DNA of 64,000 nucleotides from Bifidobacterium ruminantium DSM 6489 (GCF_000770925.1 NZ_JDTK01000001.1:1-64000), one strand, 5' to 3'; counted from the first letter of the stretch, positions 8,740 to 17,676 are shown. The notes: generated by a model not told the origin, from the letters alone. A program made the numbers and translations.

Positions 8740-9300
8740 CTACTTGGCTTTCTCCTTCAGGGTCGGCGCAAGGGTGCCGGCCAGCGCGCGCTCGCCCGGC
8801 CTGGCCAATGGGCCGACCAGTTCATGTGCCGTGTACGGCTCCTCAAGATAGGCGATGTCGGATTCGCTGAGTTTTACTCCAAGTGCTTCGATGACGTCAT
8901 CCACGCGCTCCGTCTTCGAGCAGCCGACGATCGGTGCCGTGACGTTCTTGGCCCAATGCCAGGCGAGGGCGATCCGCGCCATCGGCGCGCCGAGCCGTTC
9001 CGCGAGCCCGTGCACGCGTTCGATGATCGGCATATCCTGCGCACGTGCCTGATCGTACTTGTTGCGCATGGTGCCGTCGGTGGTGCCGCGTTTGGAATCG
9101 GAATCCCAGGACGGATGGGTCAGATGGCCGGACGCCATGGGGAGTATGGGGTGAGCGCCATGTTGTACTGACGGCTGTTCGGTGGCGTCGGCATCGATGG
9201 TCCACTGATGGAATTACGGGGAGGTCTTGCCGAAACTCATACCGCCAAGGCAGACCTTGGAAACTTGGATGCCGGACCATCCCGGTGGGGCGTAGCTCAT
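8740..9300 (-). pseudogene. Aldo/keto reductase pseudogene
   Basis: Remnant of an NADPH-dependent aldo/keto reductase (normally about 325 aa). The N-terminal piece starts at 9300 with the family segments QVSKVCLGGMSFGK and FHQWTID, broken by an in-frame TAA at 9214-9216. Roughly 140 residues are then missing, including most of the barrel and active site. The next piece, NMALTPYSP, is shifted by one base in a C-run relative to MASGHLTHPSW. The C-terminal part, 8740 to about 9140, is well preserved (APMARIALAWHWAKNVTAPIVG). Stop, deletion and frameshift together make function very unlikely. About 200 bp upstream, up to the cupin gene, nothing else was recognised. Confidence 0.85.
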
Positions 9301-9503
9301 GTCAGTCATACTGAAGCTCTTCTGCCGTTGATGTTCGGAAGGTCAGCATATCCCGTTTCGATTGGCAGAGCCAACACTTCGCATGAATGGTTTGATATGC
9401 AATCGGCGCATGGAACGATATGCCATACTCACATTGGACATTCTTTTTCGCCGGGCGTTGAATAGGGGACGGTACAGAGCATAAATGAAAGGACGGGTCG
9501 ACA

Positions 9504-9911
9504 ATGGAAAATCCGAGCGCATTCCCGATGGGAGAACCGAACGACGGCTTCGCGCAGTACTTCGTGGGACAGAGCTACCTTGCTCCGGTGCTCGAGACTC
9601 CGCAGATTGCCATCCATAACGTGACCTTCGAGCCGGGTTGCCGCAACAACTGGCACATCCATCACAACGCGGCGCAGGTACTCATCGCGGTCGGCGGTCG
9701 CGGCTACTACCAGATCGAGGGACAGGAGCCAAAGGAGCTCAAGGCCGGGCAGGCCGTCTGCATCCCCGCGGATACGAAGCACTGGCATGGCGCCGCCCCC
9801 GGCGAATCATTCTCGCATCTAGCCTTCATGGTCCCTGCGGGCGATCCGGCATCCATGAGCAACGAATGGCTCGAGCCGGTGGATGCCGAAGCCTACGGCA
9901 AACTTGCCTGA
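9504..9911 (+). CDS. Small cupin-domain protein
   Basis: A single-domain cupin of 135 aa. Metal-ligand motifs are visible: HIHHN near residue 50 with the following beta-strand pattern QVLIAVGGRGYYQIEG, and the second motif PADTKHWHGA with H..H ligands. Such proteins are metal-dependent isomerases, decarboxylases or sugar-binding proteins; the reaction cannot be assigned. The GAAAGGA site before ATG 9504 is acceptable. It is the only intact gene in an otherwise decaying stretch and has its own terminator-like hairpin downstream. Confidence 0.85.
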   Translation: MENPSAFPMGEPNDGFAQYFVGQSYLAPVLETPQIAIHNVTFEPGCRNNWHIHHNAAQVLIAVGGRGYYQIEGQEPKELKAGQAVCIPADTKHWHGAAPGESFSHLAFMVPAGDPASMSNEWLEPVDAEAYGKLA

Positions 9912-9931
9912 GGTCTGTTGTTCTTATATGG

Positions 9932-9961
9932 AGGGCCATCCTGCAAAAGTGGGATGGCCCT
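9932..9961 (+). terminator. Hairpin after the cupin gene
   Basis: Perfect 10-bp stem AGGGCCATCC / GGATGGCCCT with a 10-nt loop. Only a short T stretch follows, so termination is probable rather than certain. Confidence 0.6.
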
Positions 9962-9969
9962 TCACCCAG

Positions 9970-10227
9970 CGTCTTGAACTACTGAGGTCCACAGGGTATG
10001 TCACACAGCATGCCGATTCGAAAGATCGTCGTCGTCGACTGGTCGGCTTGACCGATGAAGGACATGCGTTCCTCGCCCACGTAACCGCTAGCCAAACAAC
10101 TTGGCTGGCGCATGCCATCGAATATGCATTGGATGACGGCGAGCGCGGGGACCTCGCCGCTGCGACCACATTGATCGAACGCATCGCCGCCACGGAATCG
10201 CTGCCGACGGGAGGCGACACGCGATGA
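9970..10227 (+). pseudogene. MarR-family regulator, 5'-truncated remnant
   Basis: Only the wing and C-terminal dimerisation part of a MarR repressor remain. The segment TGYVTQHADSKDRRRRLVGLTDEG is the family's beta-wing, and the following helices end TESLPTGGDTR. The recognition helices and N-terminus are absent; the sequence upstream is the cupin terminator region. The end overlaps the MFS start (ATGA), so this was a MarR-MFS exporter operon. Without the DNA-binding half it cannot work as a repressor. Confidence 0.75.
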
Positions 10228-11599
10228 AGACGGCTGATAAGACAAGAGAAACTCCCGCGTTTCCCAAGACCTTCATCATGGCGATGATATTTGGGGTCGG
10301 TCTCAACCCTGTCAACAGCACGCTTATCTCGACGGCGCTCGCACCGATTTCACATGATTTGCGGATTGATGCCGGAAGGGCGACCCTGCTGATATCTGCG
10401 CTGTACCTGACATGTGCCATCGCGCAGCCGACGGCGGGCAAGCTTTCTGAGATCATTGGTCCTCGCTCGGTGTTCATGGCCGGTGCGGCATTGGTCATGA
10501 TTGGAGGACTACTGGGTGGTTTCGCTCCGAATCTCGGCGTGCTGCTGACGTCGCGTGTGCTTATTGGTGCGGGCACATCCTGTGGCTATCCTGCTGCCAT
10601 GCTGCTGGTTCGCAGACGGGCCGATCGCATGGGATTGGCGGAACCGCCTTCGTTGGTCCTTTCCATTCTCGCTATGGTGGGACTGGTGCTCATCGCTGTC
10701 GGTCCACCGTTGGGCGGCCTGTTGGTCACCTTTTGGGATGGCGCTCCACCCTCTTCGTCAACGTGTTGGTCGGCATCATCACGATTGTGCTGGGATTGGC
10801 AAGCATCGAGCCCGATGCGAAGCATGAACATCGCATGACCGTATCCTTCTTCATCGCGCATCTCGATGTCATGGGTCTGTTGCTATTCTCCATCACAATC
10901 AGCGCGCTGCTGATTGTTCTTATGAGTTTGCCTACTTTCGACAAGGTGTCCGGTTGCGTCACTGTCATCGCTTTGTTGGCTTTTGTCGCGTGGGAGTTGC
11001 ATGCGGCGACGCCTTTTGTCGATGTGCGTTCACTCGCGGCGGATAGTGCGATGACGTTGAATTTTCTGCGTGCGATGCTCACCATGCTTGGCGCTTATGT
11101 GGTCATGTACGCCTTGCCTCAGTGGCTGGAGGATGCCTGCCATATGAACGCCGGTGTTTCCGGCATGTTCATCATTCCGATGGGGGTGGTGGCGACAGTG
11201 GCTTCGCTATCCATCGCGAAGAAGCCGATAGTGCGCTTGCCGTTGATGGTGTGCTGTTCGGCAATGGTGGCGGTGGGCATGTTGTTGGCTTGCACGTCAT
11301 CCGCTGGCATGGTCGTATTGCCGTTGACCGCCTCCGCTGTCGCGGGACTGGTGTTGGGACTCAGCATGTCGACCAGTCAGACCGTGCTATATCGCCGAGC
11401 GGCATCCGAGCATATTGGCACGTCGTCTGGTCTGCTGCGCACGTCCATCTATATCGGGTCTATCGGTGCGTCCTCATTGAGTGGCGTGTTCTTTGGTGAG
11501 ACGGTCACTGATGGAGGGCTCCACGGCATTGGCATCACAGTTGCGGTTTTGGGGGTCGCCGCGCTATTGGCGACGATTATGGATCGTACGTTGCGGTAG
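10224..11599 (+). pseudogene. MFS drug exporter (DHA2-like), frameshifted
   Basis: A multidrug MFS permease interrupted by one frameshift. The first frame, from ATG 10224, gives the early helices with motif A-like GKLSEIIGPRSVF and reaches GGLLVTFW. The second frame continues correctly as GWRSTLFVNVLVGIITIVLGL to the stop at 11599. Adding one G to the GGG run at 10735-10737 would restore a single ORF of about 458 codons, as expected for this family. It was coupled to the truncated marR upstream. A homopolymer error in assembly is the alternative, but neighbouring decay makes a real mutation plausible. Confidence 0.82.
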
Positions 11600-11663
11600 T
11601 CCGGGGAAGTTGTCCGCATCGTGAATGATGGTACGGACGGCCTCGCGTGCCGGATATACTGGA

Positions 11664-11732
11664 CTGCGGTGATGGGACTCGCCTGAAGCCGTTACGGGCT
11701 TCGAACCGCAAACCCGCTGATAGTTCCTACGA
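11664..11732 (+). promoter_or_regulatory. Fluoride riboswitch (crcB motif)
   Basis: The leader has the hallmark order GCGGTGATGGGACTCGCC, an apical hairpin GAAGCC/GGCTTC, AACCGC, and the 3' box CTGATAGTTCCTACG. These match the conserved fluoride aptamer (GAUGG...CGCC, then CUGAUnnnUCCUAC) with its pseudoknot. A TATACT -10-like hexamer at 11655-11660 lies just upstream, so transcription probably starts at the aptamer. It precedes two crcB genes, the classic target. Confidence 0.9.
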
Positions 11733-11830
11733 CATAGGGTGTGCTGTACCTTATGGCATTCAGCGGTTGTGGCATCGCCATTCTTCCATGTCTGTCATAT
11801 TGGTTCGGCACCTCGCTGGAAAGAAGATAC

Positions 11831-12286
11831 ATGGCACGACAACATATCATTCGAGTCGATCTCATATGCGTGGTGTTCCTTGGAGGATGCATCGGAACCG
11901 CATTACGCTACGCTTGTTCGGTCATTCCCGACTGCGGCGCATTCCATATCGGCACATTCGCGGCGAATATGGCCGCCTGCTTCGTATACGCGGCGCTTTC
12001 GGCATGGCTGGGAGGAACCCGCAGAATCGTGGGGCGCGCGAAGGAATATGTGAACCGTGGATGTGGCATGGGCATGTGTGGAGGATTGTCCACCATGTCC
12101 ACTCTCGCCCTCGAGGAATTCACTATGCTGCATGACGGCAAAGCCATGGATTGTGCGGCATATTGTTGCACGACCTTCATCGTGGGCTGTCTGCTGGCAT
12201 ACGTTGGCGCGCATGTCGGGCTGCGGTTTGCCGGTGCCGAGCATAACGATGGTGATCGCCATGCCATGGGCAAGGAGGCGGACTGA
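11831..12286 (+). CDS. crcB: Fluoride channel CrcB/Fluc, first subunit
   Basis: A small four-helix membrane protein of 151 aa that exports fluoride. Family motifs: GGCIGTALRY in helix 1, GTFAANM in helix 2, and the Na+-site/helix-break motif GGLSTMSTLALEEF in helix 3. The ATG at 11831 follows GGAAAGAAG; an upstream in-frame start at 11741 would overlap the riboswitch expression region and is rejected. The end overlaps the second crcB by one base (TGATG), which suggests a heterodimeric channel made from two coupled genes. Confidence 0.9.
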   Translation: MARQHIIRVDLICVVFLGGCIGTALRYACSVIPDCGAFHIGTFAANMAACFVYAALSAWLGGTRRIVGRAKEYVNRGCGMGMCGGLSTMSTLALEEFTMLHDGKAMDCAAYCCTTFIVGCLLAYVGAHVGLRFAGAEHNDGDRHAMGKEAD

Positions 12287-12660
12287 TGAATAATGCGGTC
12301 ATCGCCGTATCGGTGTGCCTGTGTGGTGGTCTCGGCGCCGCCGCAAGGTATGTTTGTGATTCCGTTATCAAAGCTTCTTGGCATAAGGCATTTCCTTTGT
12401 CGACCTTTGTGATCAACAGTATTGCCGGATTCCTGGCAGGCGTGATTGCAGGTCTGTACTCACGCCGGTTTCTGTCGGATCCCGCGCATGTGATGTTGGC
12501 GACCGGCTTCCTTGGTGGATTCTCCACATTCTCCACCATGATGAACGAATCCGTGACGTTGCTGCGCGGCGGGCGGATCGCCGTGTTCGTGGGATATGTG
12601 CTGACGTCGGTGGTGGTTCCTGTGATGGCCGCCGCGTTGGGATATTGCCTCGTCGTCTGA
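12286..12660 (+). CDS. crcB: Fluoride channel CrcB/Fluc, second subunit
   Basis: 124 aa with four helices. Motifs GGLGAAARYVCDS, FPLSTFVINSIAGF and GFLGGFSTFSTMMNE carry the phenylalanine-box residues more completely than the first copy. Fluc channels are antiparallel dimers, and paired genes usually make heterodimers in Gram-positives. It is coupled to the first crcB and under the same fluoride riboswitch. Confidence 0.93.
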   Translation: MNNAVIAVSVCLCGGLGAAARYVCDSVIKASWHKAFPLSTFVINSIAGFLAGVIAGLYSRRFLSDPAHVMLATGFLGGFSTFSTMMNESVTLLRGGRIAVFVGYVLTSVVVPVMAAALGYCLVV

Positions 12661-12744
12661 GGCTGGAGCGAGGACGTTGACTCGGGGCGTCGTTTCATTG
12701 TCTCTGGGTATGGATGGTTTATGGATTACCGCGACGCGGATTGG

Positions 12745-12796
12745 ATAGTTTCCATGAAAACGAGGAAAAAACTATTGTCTTTTCCGTGTTTCCTCG
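12745..12796 (+). promoter_or_regulatory. Overlapping alternative hairpins before the ECF S gene
   Basis: ATAGTTTCC (12745-12753) can pair with GGAAAAAACTAT (12764-12775, with a 3-nt bulge). CGAGGAAA (12761-12768) can instead pair with TTTCCTCG (12789-12796). The two helices share bases and exclude each other, as in an attenuator. Ligand and function are unknown. Confidence 0.35.
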
Positions 12797-12840
12797 ATAC
12801 ATTGGTGGCTGGCCGCCCATGACAATCGAAAGAACTGATC

Positions 12841-13458
12841 ATGACGCAGCAGGGCATGTCGACCAAGTCGAGGCATCTGACCATTCCCGATCTCATCACG
12901 ATAGGTGTGTTCACTGCCTTGTATTTCGTGTTGGTCGCCATGGCCACGCTGTTCAGTTCAGTGGCTTTGATGGGATTCGGCATGATTCTTCTGCCTGCGG
13001 TCGCCGCATTGATCTGTGGTTGCGTATATATGCTCCTGGTTGCCAAGGTTGGAAAATTCGGCGCGATTAGCGTGATGGGCATCGTCGTCGGATTGTTCTT
13101 GTTCGTATCCGGACATTTCATCCTTTCCCTTGCTGCGAGCATCGTGTTTCCGGTCATCGCTGATGCCATCGCTCGCGCCGGGGACTATCGGAGCAAGACA
13201 GGTATCCTGGCGAGTTATGTCGTGTTCTGCTATGGGCTGACCGGTCCGATTCTGCCGTTGTGGTTCATGAAGGATGCCTATGTGGCCAGTCTGCAGGCCC
13301 GTGGCAAGGACTCGTCCTATATCGATGGTGTGTTCGCACATGTCAATACCGGCACGTTTTTCATTGCCATGATAGCGGTACTGGTATGTGCGTTGCTCGG
13401 AGGCTGGCTTGGGCAGCGTATGCTGAAGAAGCATTTTGCGAAGACCGGCATCATCTGA
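12841..13458 (+). CDS. ECF transporter S component, MptD/Trep_Strep family
   Basis: A 205-aa membrane protein with about six helices, resembling the MptD-type substrate-binding (S) subunits of energy-coupling factor transporters. It starts LTIPDLITIGVFTALYFVLVA and contains GFGMILLPAVAALICG and FVSGHFILSLAASIVFPVIADAIAR. The substrate of this family is not established. No strong Shine-Dalgarno precedes ATG 12841 (CGAAAGAAC). The stop overlaps the EcfT start by one base, so the S and T subunits are coupled. Confidence 0.78.
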   Translation: MTQQGMSTKSRHLTIPDLITIGVFTALYFVLVAMATLFSSVALMGFGMILLPAVAALICGCVYMLLVAKVGKFGAISVMGIVVGLFLFVSGHFILSLAASIVFPVIADAIARAGDYRSKTGILASYVVFCYGLTGPILPLWFMKDAYVASLQARGKDSSYIDGVFAHVNTGTFFIAMIAVLVCALLGGWLGQRMLKKHFAKTGII

Positions 13459-14144
13459 TGGCCCTGGACCCAAGAACCAAACTGTACCTAGTGGCATTGG
13501 CCAACCTGCTGCTGTTCTTCCATGTCGACGTGGTTGTGGAGTCGCTTACGGTGTTGCTGCTTCTTCTGCCACTGCTCGGCGCGGGACGATGGGCGGCTGC
13601 GGTACGCTCCGGTTGCATCTATGTATTGCTACTAGTGGGGACTTGGGCATCGACGCTTGACGATGGCAGCAGCTGGTTGCATATGCTTGGTTTGCTTTGT
13701 GTCGGCATCCGGATGATGATGCCTTGTCTGATTGCCGGCATATACGCATTCACCACGACTACGGCCAGTCAATTCGTGTGTGTCCTGCGGCGCATGCGCA
13801 TTCCGGAGACGATTGTGATTCCATGTGTGGTGTGCATCCGGTTCTTCCCGACAATCCATGACGATTACCATCAGATTCGTGACGCGATGGCATTACGTGG
13901 CATCGCCCAGGGGACATTCGCCCTGCTCCGTCATCCGGCTCAGTCTTTGGAATACATCCTGATGCCGTTGTTGATGAACGCTACGGGGGTCACCCAGGAT
14001 TTGTCCGTAGCCGCACTGACCAAAGGAATCGGCATTCGCGGGCCTCATACATGTCATACCGAAATCCGCATGCATGGCATTGATTGGGCATGGATGGTCA
14101 TCTGCACGGTTCCTCTGGCATTGGGCATTGGAGGAGCATGGTGA
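13458..14144 (+). CDS. ecfT: ECF transporter T component (EcfT)
   Basis: 228-aa transmembrane coupling subunit. It opens with the EcfT pattern LDPRTKLYLVALANLLLF and has a CbiQ-like helical region (IPETIVIPCVVCIRFFPTIHDDYHQI). Coupling-helix motifs with A-R-G appear as DAMALRGI near residue 155. It normally bridges the S subunit to two ATPases. Its ATPase gene immediately downstream is broken, so it must borrow ATPases encoded elsewhere or be non-functional. Confidence 0.8.
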   Translation: MALDPRTKLYLVALANLLLFFHVDVVVESLTVLLLLLPLLGAGRWAAAVRSGCIYVLLLVGTWASTLDDGSSWLHMLGLLCVGIRMMMPCLIAGIYAFTTTTASQFVCVLRRMRIPETIVIPCVVCIRFFPTIHDDYHQIRDAMALRGIAQGTFALLRHPAQSLEYILMPLLMNATGVTQDLSVAALTKGIGIRGPHTCHTEIRMHGIDWAWMVICTVPLALGIGGAW

Positions 14145-14420
14145 GTATCGGAAGTGATATCAATCGGACAGTCGCATGGACGCAACGGTGCTCATTCGCA
14201 TATCATGCTGATGAAGCTGCTGAGGTCGATGCGCTGAATGACATCAGCTGTGCCATACCGCAAGGCGAAATCGTCATCTTATGCGGACAAAGCGGTGTTG
14301 GTCGTAACCCATGATTATGAGCTTGCAGCGCAATGGTGCGACCGCATCATAGCGCTGGAAGACGAACTGCATAACGAACAGGGAGAAGAAGAGGATCGTC
14401 TGGCATGGACTTCAATGTGA
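14138..14420 (+). pseudogene. ecfA: ECF ATPase (EcfA) with central deletion
   Basis: The N-terminal ABC segment (ALNDISCAIPQGEIVILCGQSGVG) runs into Walker A, then a stop at 14312-14314. One frame over, AVLVVTHDYELAAQWCDRIIALE resumes at the H-loop. Everything between Walker A and the H-loop (Q-loop, signature, Walker B) is absent. The junction GCGGTGTTGGTC reads as GVG in one frame and AVLV in the other, which suggests deletion at a short homology. It starts inside the ecfT stop, consistent with a former S-T-A operon. Confidence 0.8.
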
Positions 14421-15073
14421 ACGATTGGCTGGGAGACTGGATTAGCTTCGAACATTTGATCAACAATCATGACCCGAACCTTGACCGGGCTTGGAAGGAT
14501 TCGACGAATGCCATGCGATCCAAGCCGCTGTTCGCGATCATGATGCTCGGCGATGCGCGACGCTTCTGGGCAAAAGCCTGCAAAACCTCGGGCAATGAGT
14601 GGCGATTCCGCATTGGTGGATGGCATATCGAGCAGCCGTCCGCAGTTGGCGACGATGATGCTGTCGCAGGCTTTAACCTGACTTGGCTGGACGAAAAACG
14701 CACCCCCATCACAACACATGAATATCGGCTCGATCATGTGCACGACAAGGGGCTGGAAGGCAAACCCTGCTATGTGTTCCACGCTAGCGATGCCGGTGCC
14801 TCCGATCCCTTCGCCGTACTCATCGCGATGGAGCCCATGCCTGAACGCTCCGCGCTCAGACACGGGGAACTGCTCAGTCATCTGCATTTTCAATATGCCT
14901 CTGATGAAGGCGAACTCATCAAAGGTACTGGCAAACAAGCCACGCTCCGCCATCGCATGTGGTATCCCACCATGTGCGCCGCTGAAGGGACGTTACTTGA
15001 TCAATGCAACATCGTACGTGCGCTGCATCATCTTCAAGCATGGCGGGAACTGCCTGTCCCATCATCAGACTGA
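14405..15073 (+). CDS. ZinT-like (YodA/AdcA C-terminal type) protein, cytosolic
   Basis: A 222-aa protein without signal peptide. The start DWLGDWISFEHLINNHDPNLDRAW matches the ZinT opening (W-x-G-x-W ... LD-x-x-W). The C-terminal half has the ZinT order of blocks: a Y-V-F strand, a conserved segment ending in HLHFQYAS (ZinT has H-x-H at this place), and a final M-W-YPT plus histidine pair ALHHL. ZinT-like domains bind Zn2+ or Cd2+ and usually act outside the membrane. ATG 14405 lies inside the broken ecfA, so it belongs to that operon. Assignment rests on motif order by eye, so it is moderate. Confidence 0.55.
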   Translation: MDFNVNDWLGDWISFEHLINNHDPNLDRAWKDSTNAMRSKPLFAIMMLGDARRFWAKACKTSGNEWRFRIGGWHIEQPSAVGDDDAVAGFNLTWLDEKRTPITTHEYRLDHVHDKGLEGKPCYVFHASDAGASDPFAVLIAMEPMPERSALRHGELLSHLHFQYASDEGELIKGTGKQATLRHRMWYPTMCAAEGTLLDQCNIVRALHHLQAWRELPVPSSD

Positions 15074-15100
15074 CTGCAGATGTCCGAAGATGGGGCAATA

Positions 15101-17653
15101 TCAGCATTGCGACGATTGTAGGTATCGTCCAGTGACGCTTTCCGGACATGCGGCGATCCGAGAAGGCGCTCCCTCGCATACTACGCGTCCGCCTGCATCA
15201 CCGCCGCCCGGTCCCATATCCACCACATAGTCCGCATTGGCAATCACGTCCAAATCATGTTCGATGACGACCACCGTCGCGCCATTCGCTACAAGTTCAT
15301 CAAACACGTGCAGCAGCACGCGAACATCAAGCGGATGCAAGCCGATTGTCGGCTCATCGAACACGAATACCGCATCATGCTGTTTCCGCCCCATCTCGCT
15401 GGCCAATTTCAAACGCTGGGCCTCACCGCCCGACAGCGCGGGAGTTGGCTCGCCCAACGCAAGATAGCCCAAACCCAATTCATGCAACGTGGCAAGCTTC
15501 GTCTGGATCGGTTTGACATCTCGTAAGACAGGCATGGCATCGTCGACGGTCATTGTCATTAACTGCGGCATCGAATACGCCACTCCGTCGGTGCAGGGGA
15601 GCTTCAGCTCGGCGATTGCATCGGAATACCGCGAGCCATGGCATGCCGGGCATTCGATATCGACGTCAGGCAGGAACTGCACGTCGAGCGAAATCGATCC
15701 CGTGCCGTCGCACGTCGCGCAACGCAGCTTGCCAGTGTTATAGGAGAATGCCCCCGCTTTCAGACCGATGGTCCGCGCAGCATCTGTTTTTGCGAACGCA
15801 CGTCGAAGATCGTCATGGACGCCGCAATATGTAGCGACGGTGGAACGTATGTTCGCGCCGATAGGCGTGGCATCGATAAGATGCGCCTTGGACACACCGT
15901 CCGCCTCGAGGAGCCGCACCTGCGTCGGCTGCGGCGACCTGTCGATCCGCGACTGCAAAGCGGGCATCAACATCTCCAGTACCATCGTCGTCTTGCCGGA
16001 ACCGGATACCCCTGTTACGGCGGTCAGCCGTCCACGGGGAATATCTACCGATAACGGGCCGACGGTATGCAGACGGTCGGTTTCCATATGAATTCGTCCT
16101 GCGGAGAAGATTTCATGGGCGTCAATGTTGTCACGCACACGGTCATGAACGTTGCCACCCTGGGCAAGGAACGGCGCGATGCGCGATTCGCGGGTATCAA
16201 TCACCTGCGGCACCGTTCCCTGCGCAATCACCTGACCGCCCTTTGCGCCGGCACCTGGCCCCATCTCGATGAGATAATCGGTTTCGGCCAGCACCCGAGT
16301 GTCATGATCGACCACTGCCACGGAATTGCCATCAGCCACCAGGTCACGCATGACACCGAGCAGTCCGTCGACATTCGCGGGATGCAACCCAATCGACGGC
16401 TCATCCAGCACATATAACACGCCTGTGGTGCGATTGCGCACGGCGCGGGCAAGCTGCACGCGTTGGCGCTCGCCGGTGGACAGCGTGGCTCCGGCGCGGT
16501 CCAAGGACAGATACCCGAGACCGAGTTCCAATAAACGCCGTGACGTATTGAGGAACGATTCACAGATGGCGCTCGCCATGGTGCGCATATGTGGTTCCAG
16601 CGATTCCGGCACGGACCCTACCCAGGAAACGAGTGCGTCTAGAGACATCGCGGTTGCCTGAGCCAGATTGATGTCTCTGATACGTGGCTGGCGGGCGCGT
16701 TCGGAAAGTCTGGTCCCTCCGCAATCGCTGCAGGGACGCTCTTTGAGGAACCTCGCAACACGTTTAAGCCCTTTTTCGTCCTTGGCTTTGGTGAGTGCGT
16801 TCTCCACGGTGTATACGGCGTTGTAGTACGTGAAGTCGAGTTCGGCGAAATCGTCGCCTTTTTTCGGCTTGTATAGGATGTGCTTCTTGATGGCTGGGCC
16901 GGCGAACACGATATCTCGTTCTTGTTCGGTGAGTTGGTTGAACGGTACGTTGGTACGTACTCCCATGGCTCCGCATACTTGCTTCATCAAATCCCACATC
17001 AACGATCCCCACGGCAGCACGGCTCCCTCGTCAATGCTTTTCGACTCATCCGGTACCAAGGCGGAACGGTCGACTTCCCTCATGATTCCGGTGCCTGAGC
17101 ATGTCGGACACGCGCCCGCGGCGTTGAATGCGAGATCCTCCGCTGATGGCGGATGCATGAGTCCGCCGCAGAACGTGCAATGCATCGGAAGCTCGGCGGC
17201 AACGTTCATCGTGGGTTGGTTGCGTGCTCCGCAGTGTTCGCACACGTGCGATCCGATCCGGGAGAACAGGAGGCGCAGACTGTTGAGCAGTTCGCTCATT
17301 GTGCCGAACGTGGAACGGACTCCAGGCACTGATGGACGCTGATGCAGTGCCAATGCCGCCGGAATATGACGCACCTCGTCGACGGTTGCGCGGCTTGCCT
17401 GGGTCGTACGTCTTCTTGTATAGGTCGATAGCGCTTCCAGATAGCGTCGTGATCCCTCCGCGTACAGCACGCCAAGCGCGAGGGAGCTTTTTCCTGAGCC
17501 TGAGATTCCGGCTATGCCGACCATGCTGTTGAGCGGGATGTCGATGTCGACGTCTTTCAGATTATGTACGTGGGCTCCGCGCACTTCGATACATGAGGGG
17601 AGTGGCCGAGACACTTGTGTTTCGTATGCAAAGACAGAAGGAGACGGTTTCAT
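15101..17653 (-). CDS. UvrA-like dual ABC ATPase (UvrA2/DrrC type)
   Basis: 850 aa with both UvrA ATPase halves. The first Walker A GISGSGKSS is near residue 50, the signature is LSTGERQRVQLARAV, the second Walker A is GVSGSGKTT and the signature is LSGGEAQRLKLASEM. Zinc-knuckle cysteines appear as CEHCG/CTFCGG/CPTCSGTG and CATCDGTG/CPACHG. It is about 100 aa shorter than housekeeping UvrA, and the UvrB-binding insertion after the first Walker A is strongly reduced, as in UvrA paralogues linked to drug resistance. ATG 17653 has no clear Shine-Dalgarno. It is divergent from a GNAT gene only 23 bp away. Confidence 0.88.
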   Translation of the reverse strand: MKPSPSVFAYETQVSRPLPSCIEVRGAHVHNLKDVDIDIPLNSMVGIAGISGSGKSSLALGVLYAEGSRRYLEALSTYTRRRTTQASRATVDEVRHIPAALALHQRPSVPGVRSTFGTMSELLNSLRLLFSRIGSHVCEHCGARNQPTMNVAAELPMHCTFCGGLMHPPSAEDLAFNAAGACPTCSGTGIMREVDRSALVPDESKSIDEGAVLPWGSLMWDLMKQVCGAMGVRTNVPFNQLTEQERDIVFAGPAIKKHILYKPKKGDDFAELDFTYYNAVYTVENALTKAKDEKGLKRVARFLKERPCSDCGGTRLSERARQPRIRDINLAQATAMSLDALVSWVGSVPESLEPHMRTMASAICESFLNTSRRLLELGLGYLSLDRAGATLSTGERQRVQLARAVRNRTTGVLYVLDEPSIGLHPANVDGLLGVMRDLVADGNSVAVVDHDTRVLAETDYLIEMGPGAGAKGGQVIAQGTVPQVIDTRESRIAPFLAQGGNVHDRVRDNIDAHEIFSAGRIHMETDRLHTVGPLSVDIPRGRLTAVTGVSGSGKTTMVLEMLMPALQSRIDRSPQPTQVRLLEADGVSKAHLIDATPIGANIRSTVATYCGVHDDLRRAFAKTDAARTIGLKAGAFSYNTGKLRCATCDGTGSISLDVQFLPDVDIECPACHGSRYSDAIAELKLPCTDGVAYSMPQLMTMTVDDAMPVLRDVKPIQTKLATLHELGLGYLALGEPTPALSGGEAQRLKLASEMGRKQHDAVFVFDEPTIGLHPLDVRVLLHVFDELVANGATVVVIEHDLDVIANADYVVDMGPGGGDAGGRVVCEGAPSRIAACPESVTGRYLQSSQC

Positions 17654-17676
17654 ACCGGCAATTCTATGCTTGCCAT

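Noticed and set aside
10733-11599. Separate second MFS gene
   Set aside because: Its start has no ribosome site and the protein begins in the middle of a helix that continues the upstream frame; a single frameshifted gene explains both halves.
11741-11830. Longer N-terminus for the first crcB
   Set aside because: It would begin within a few bases of the riboswitch aptamer and adds a non-family segment; ATG 11831 has the better ribosome site.
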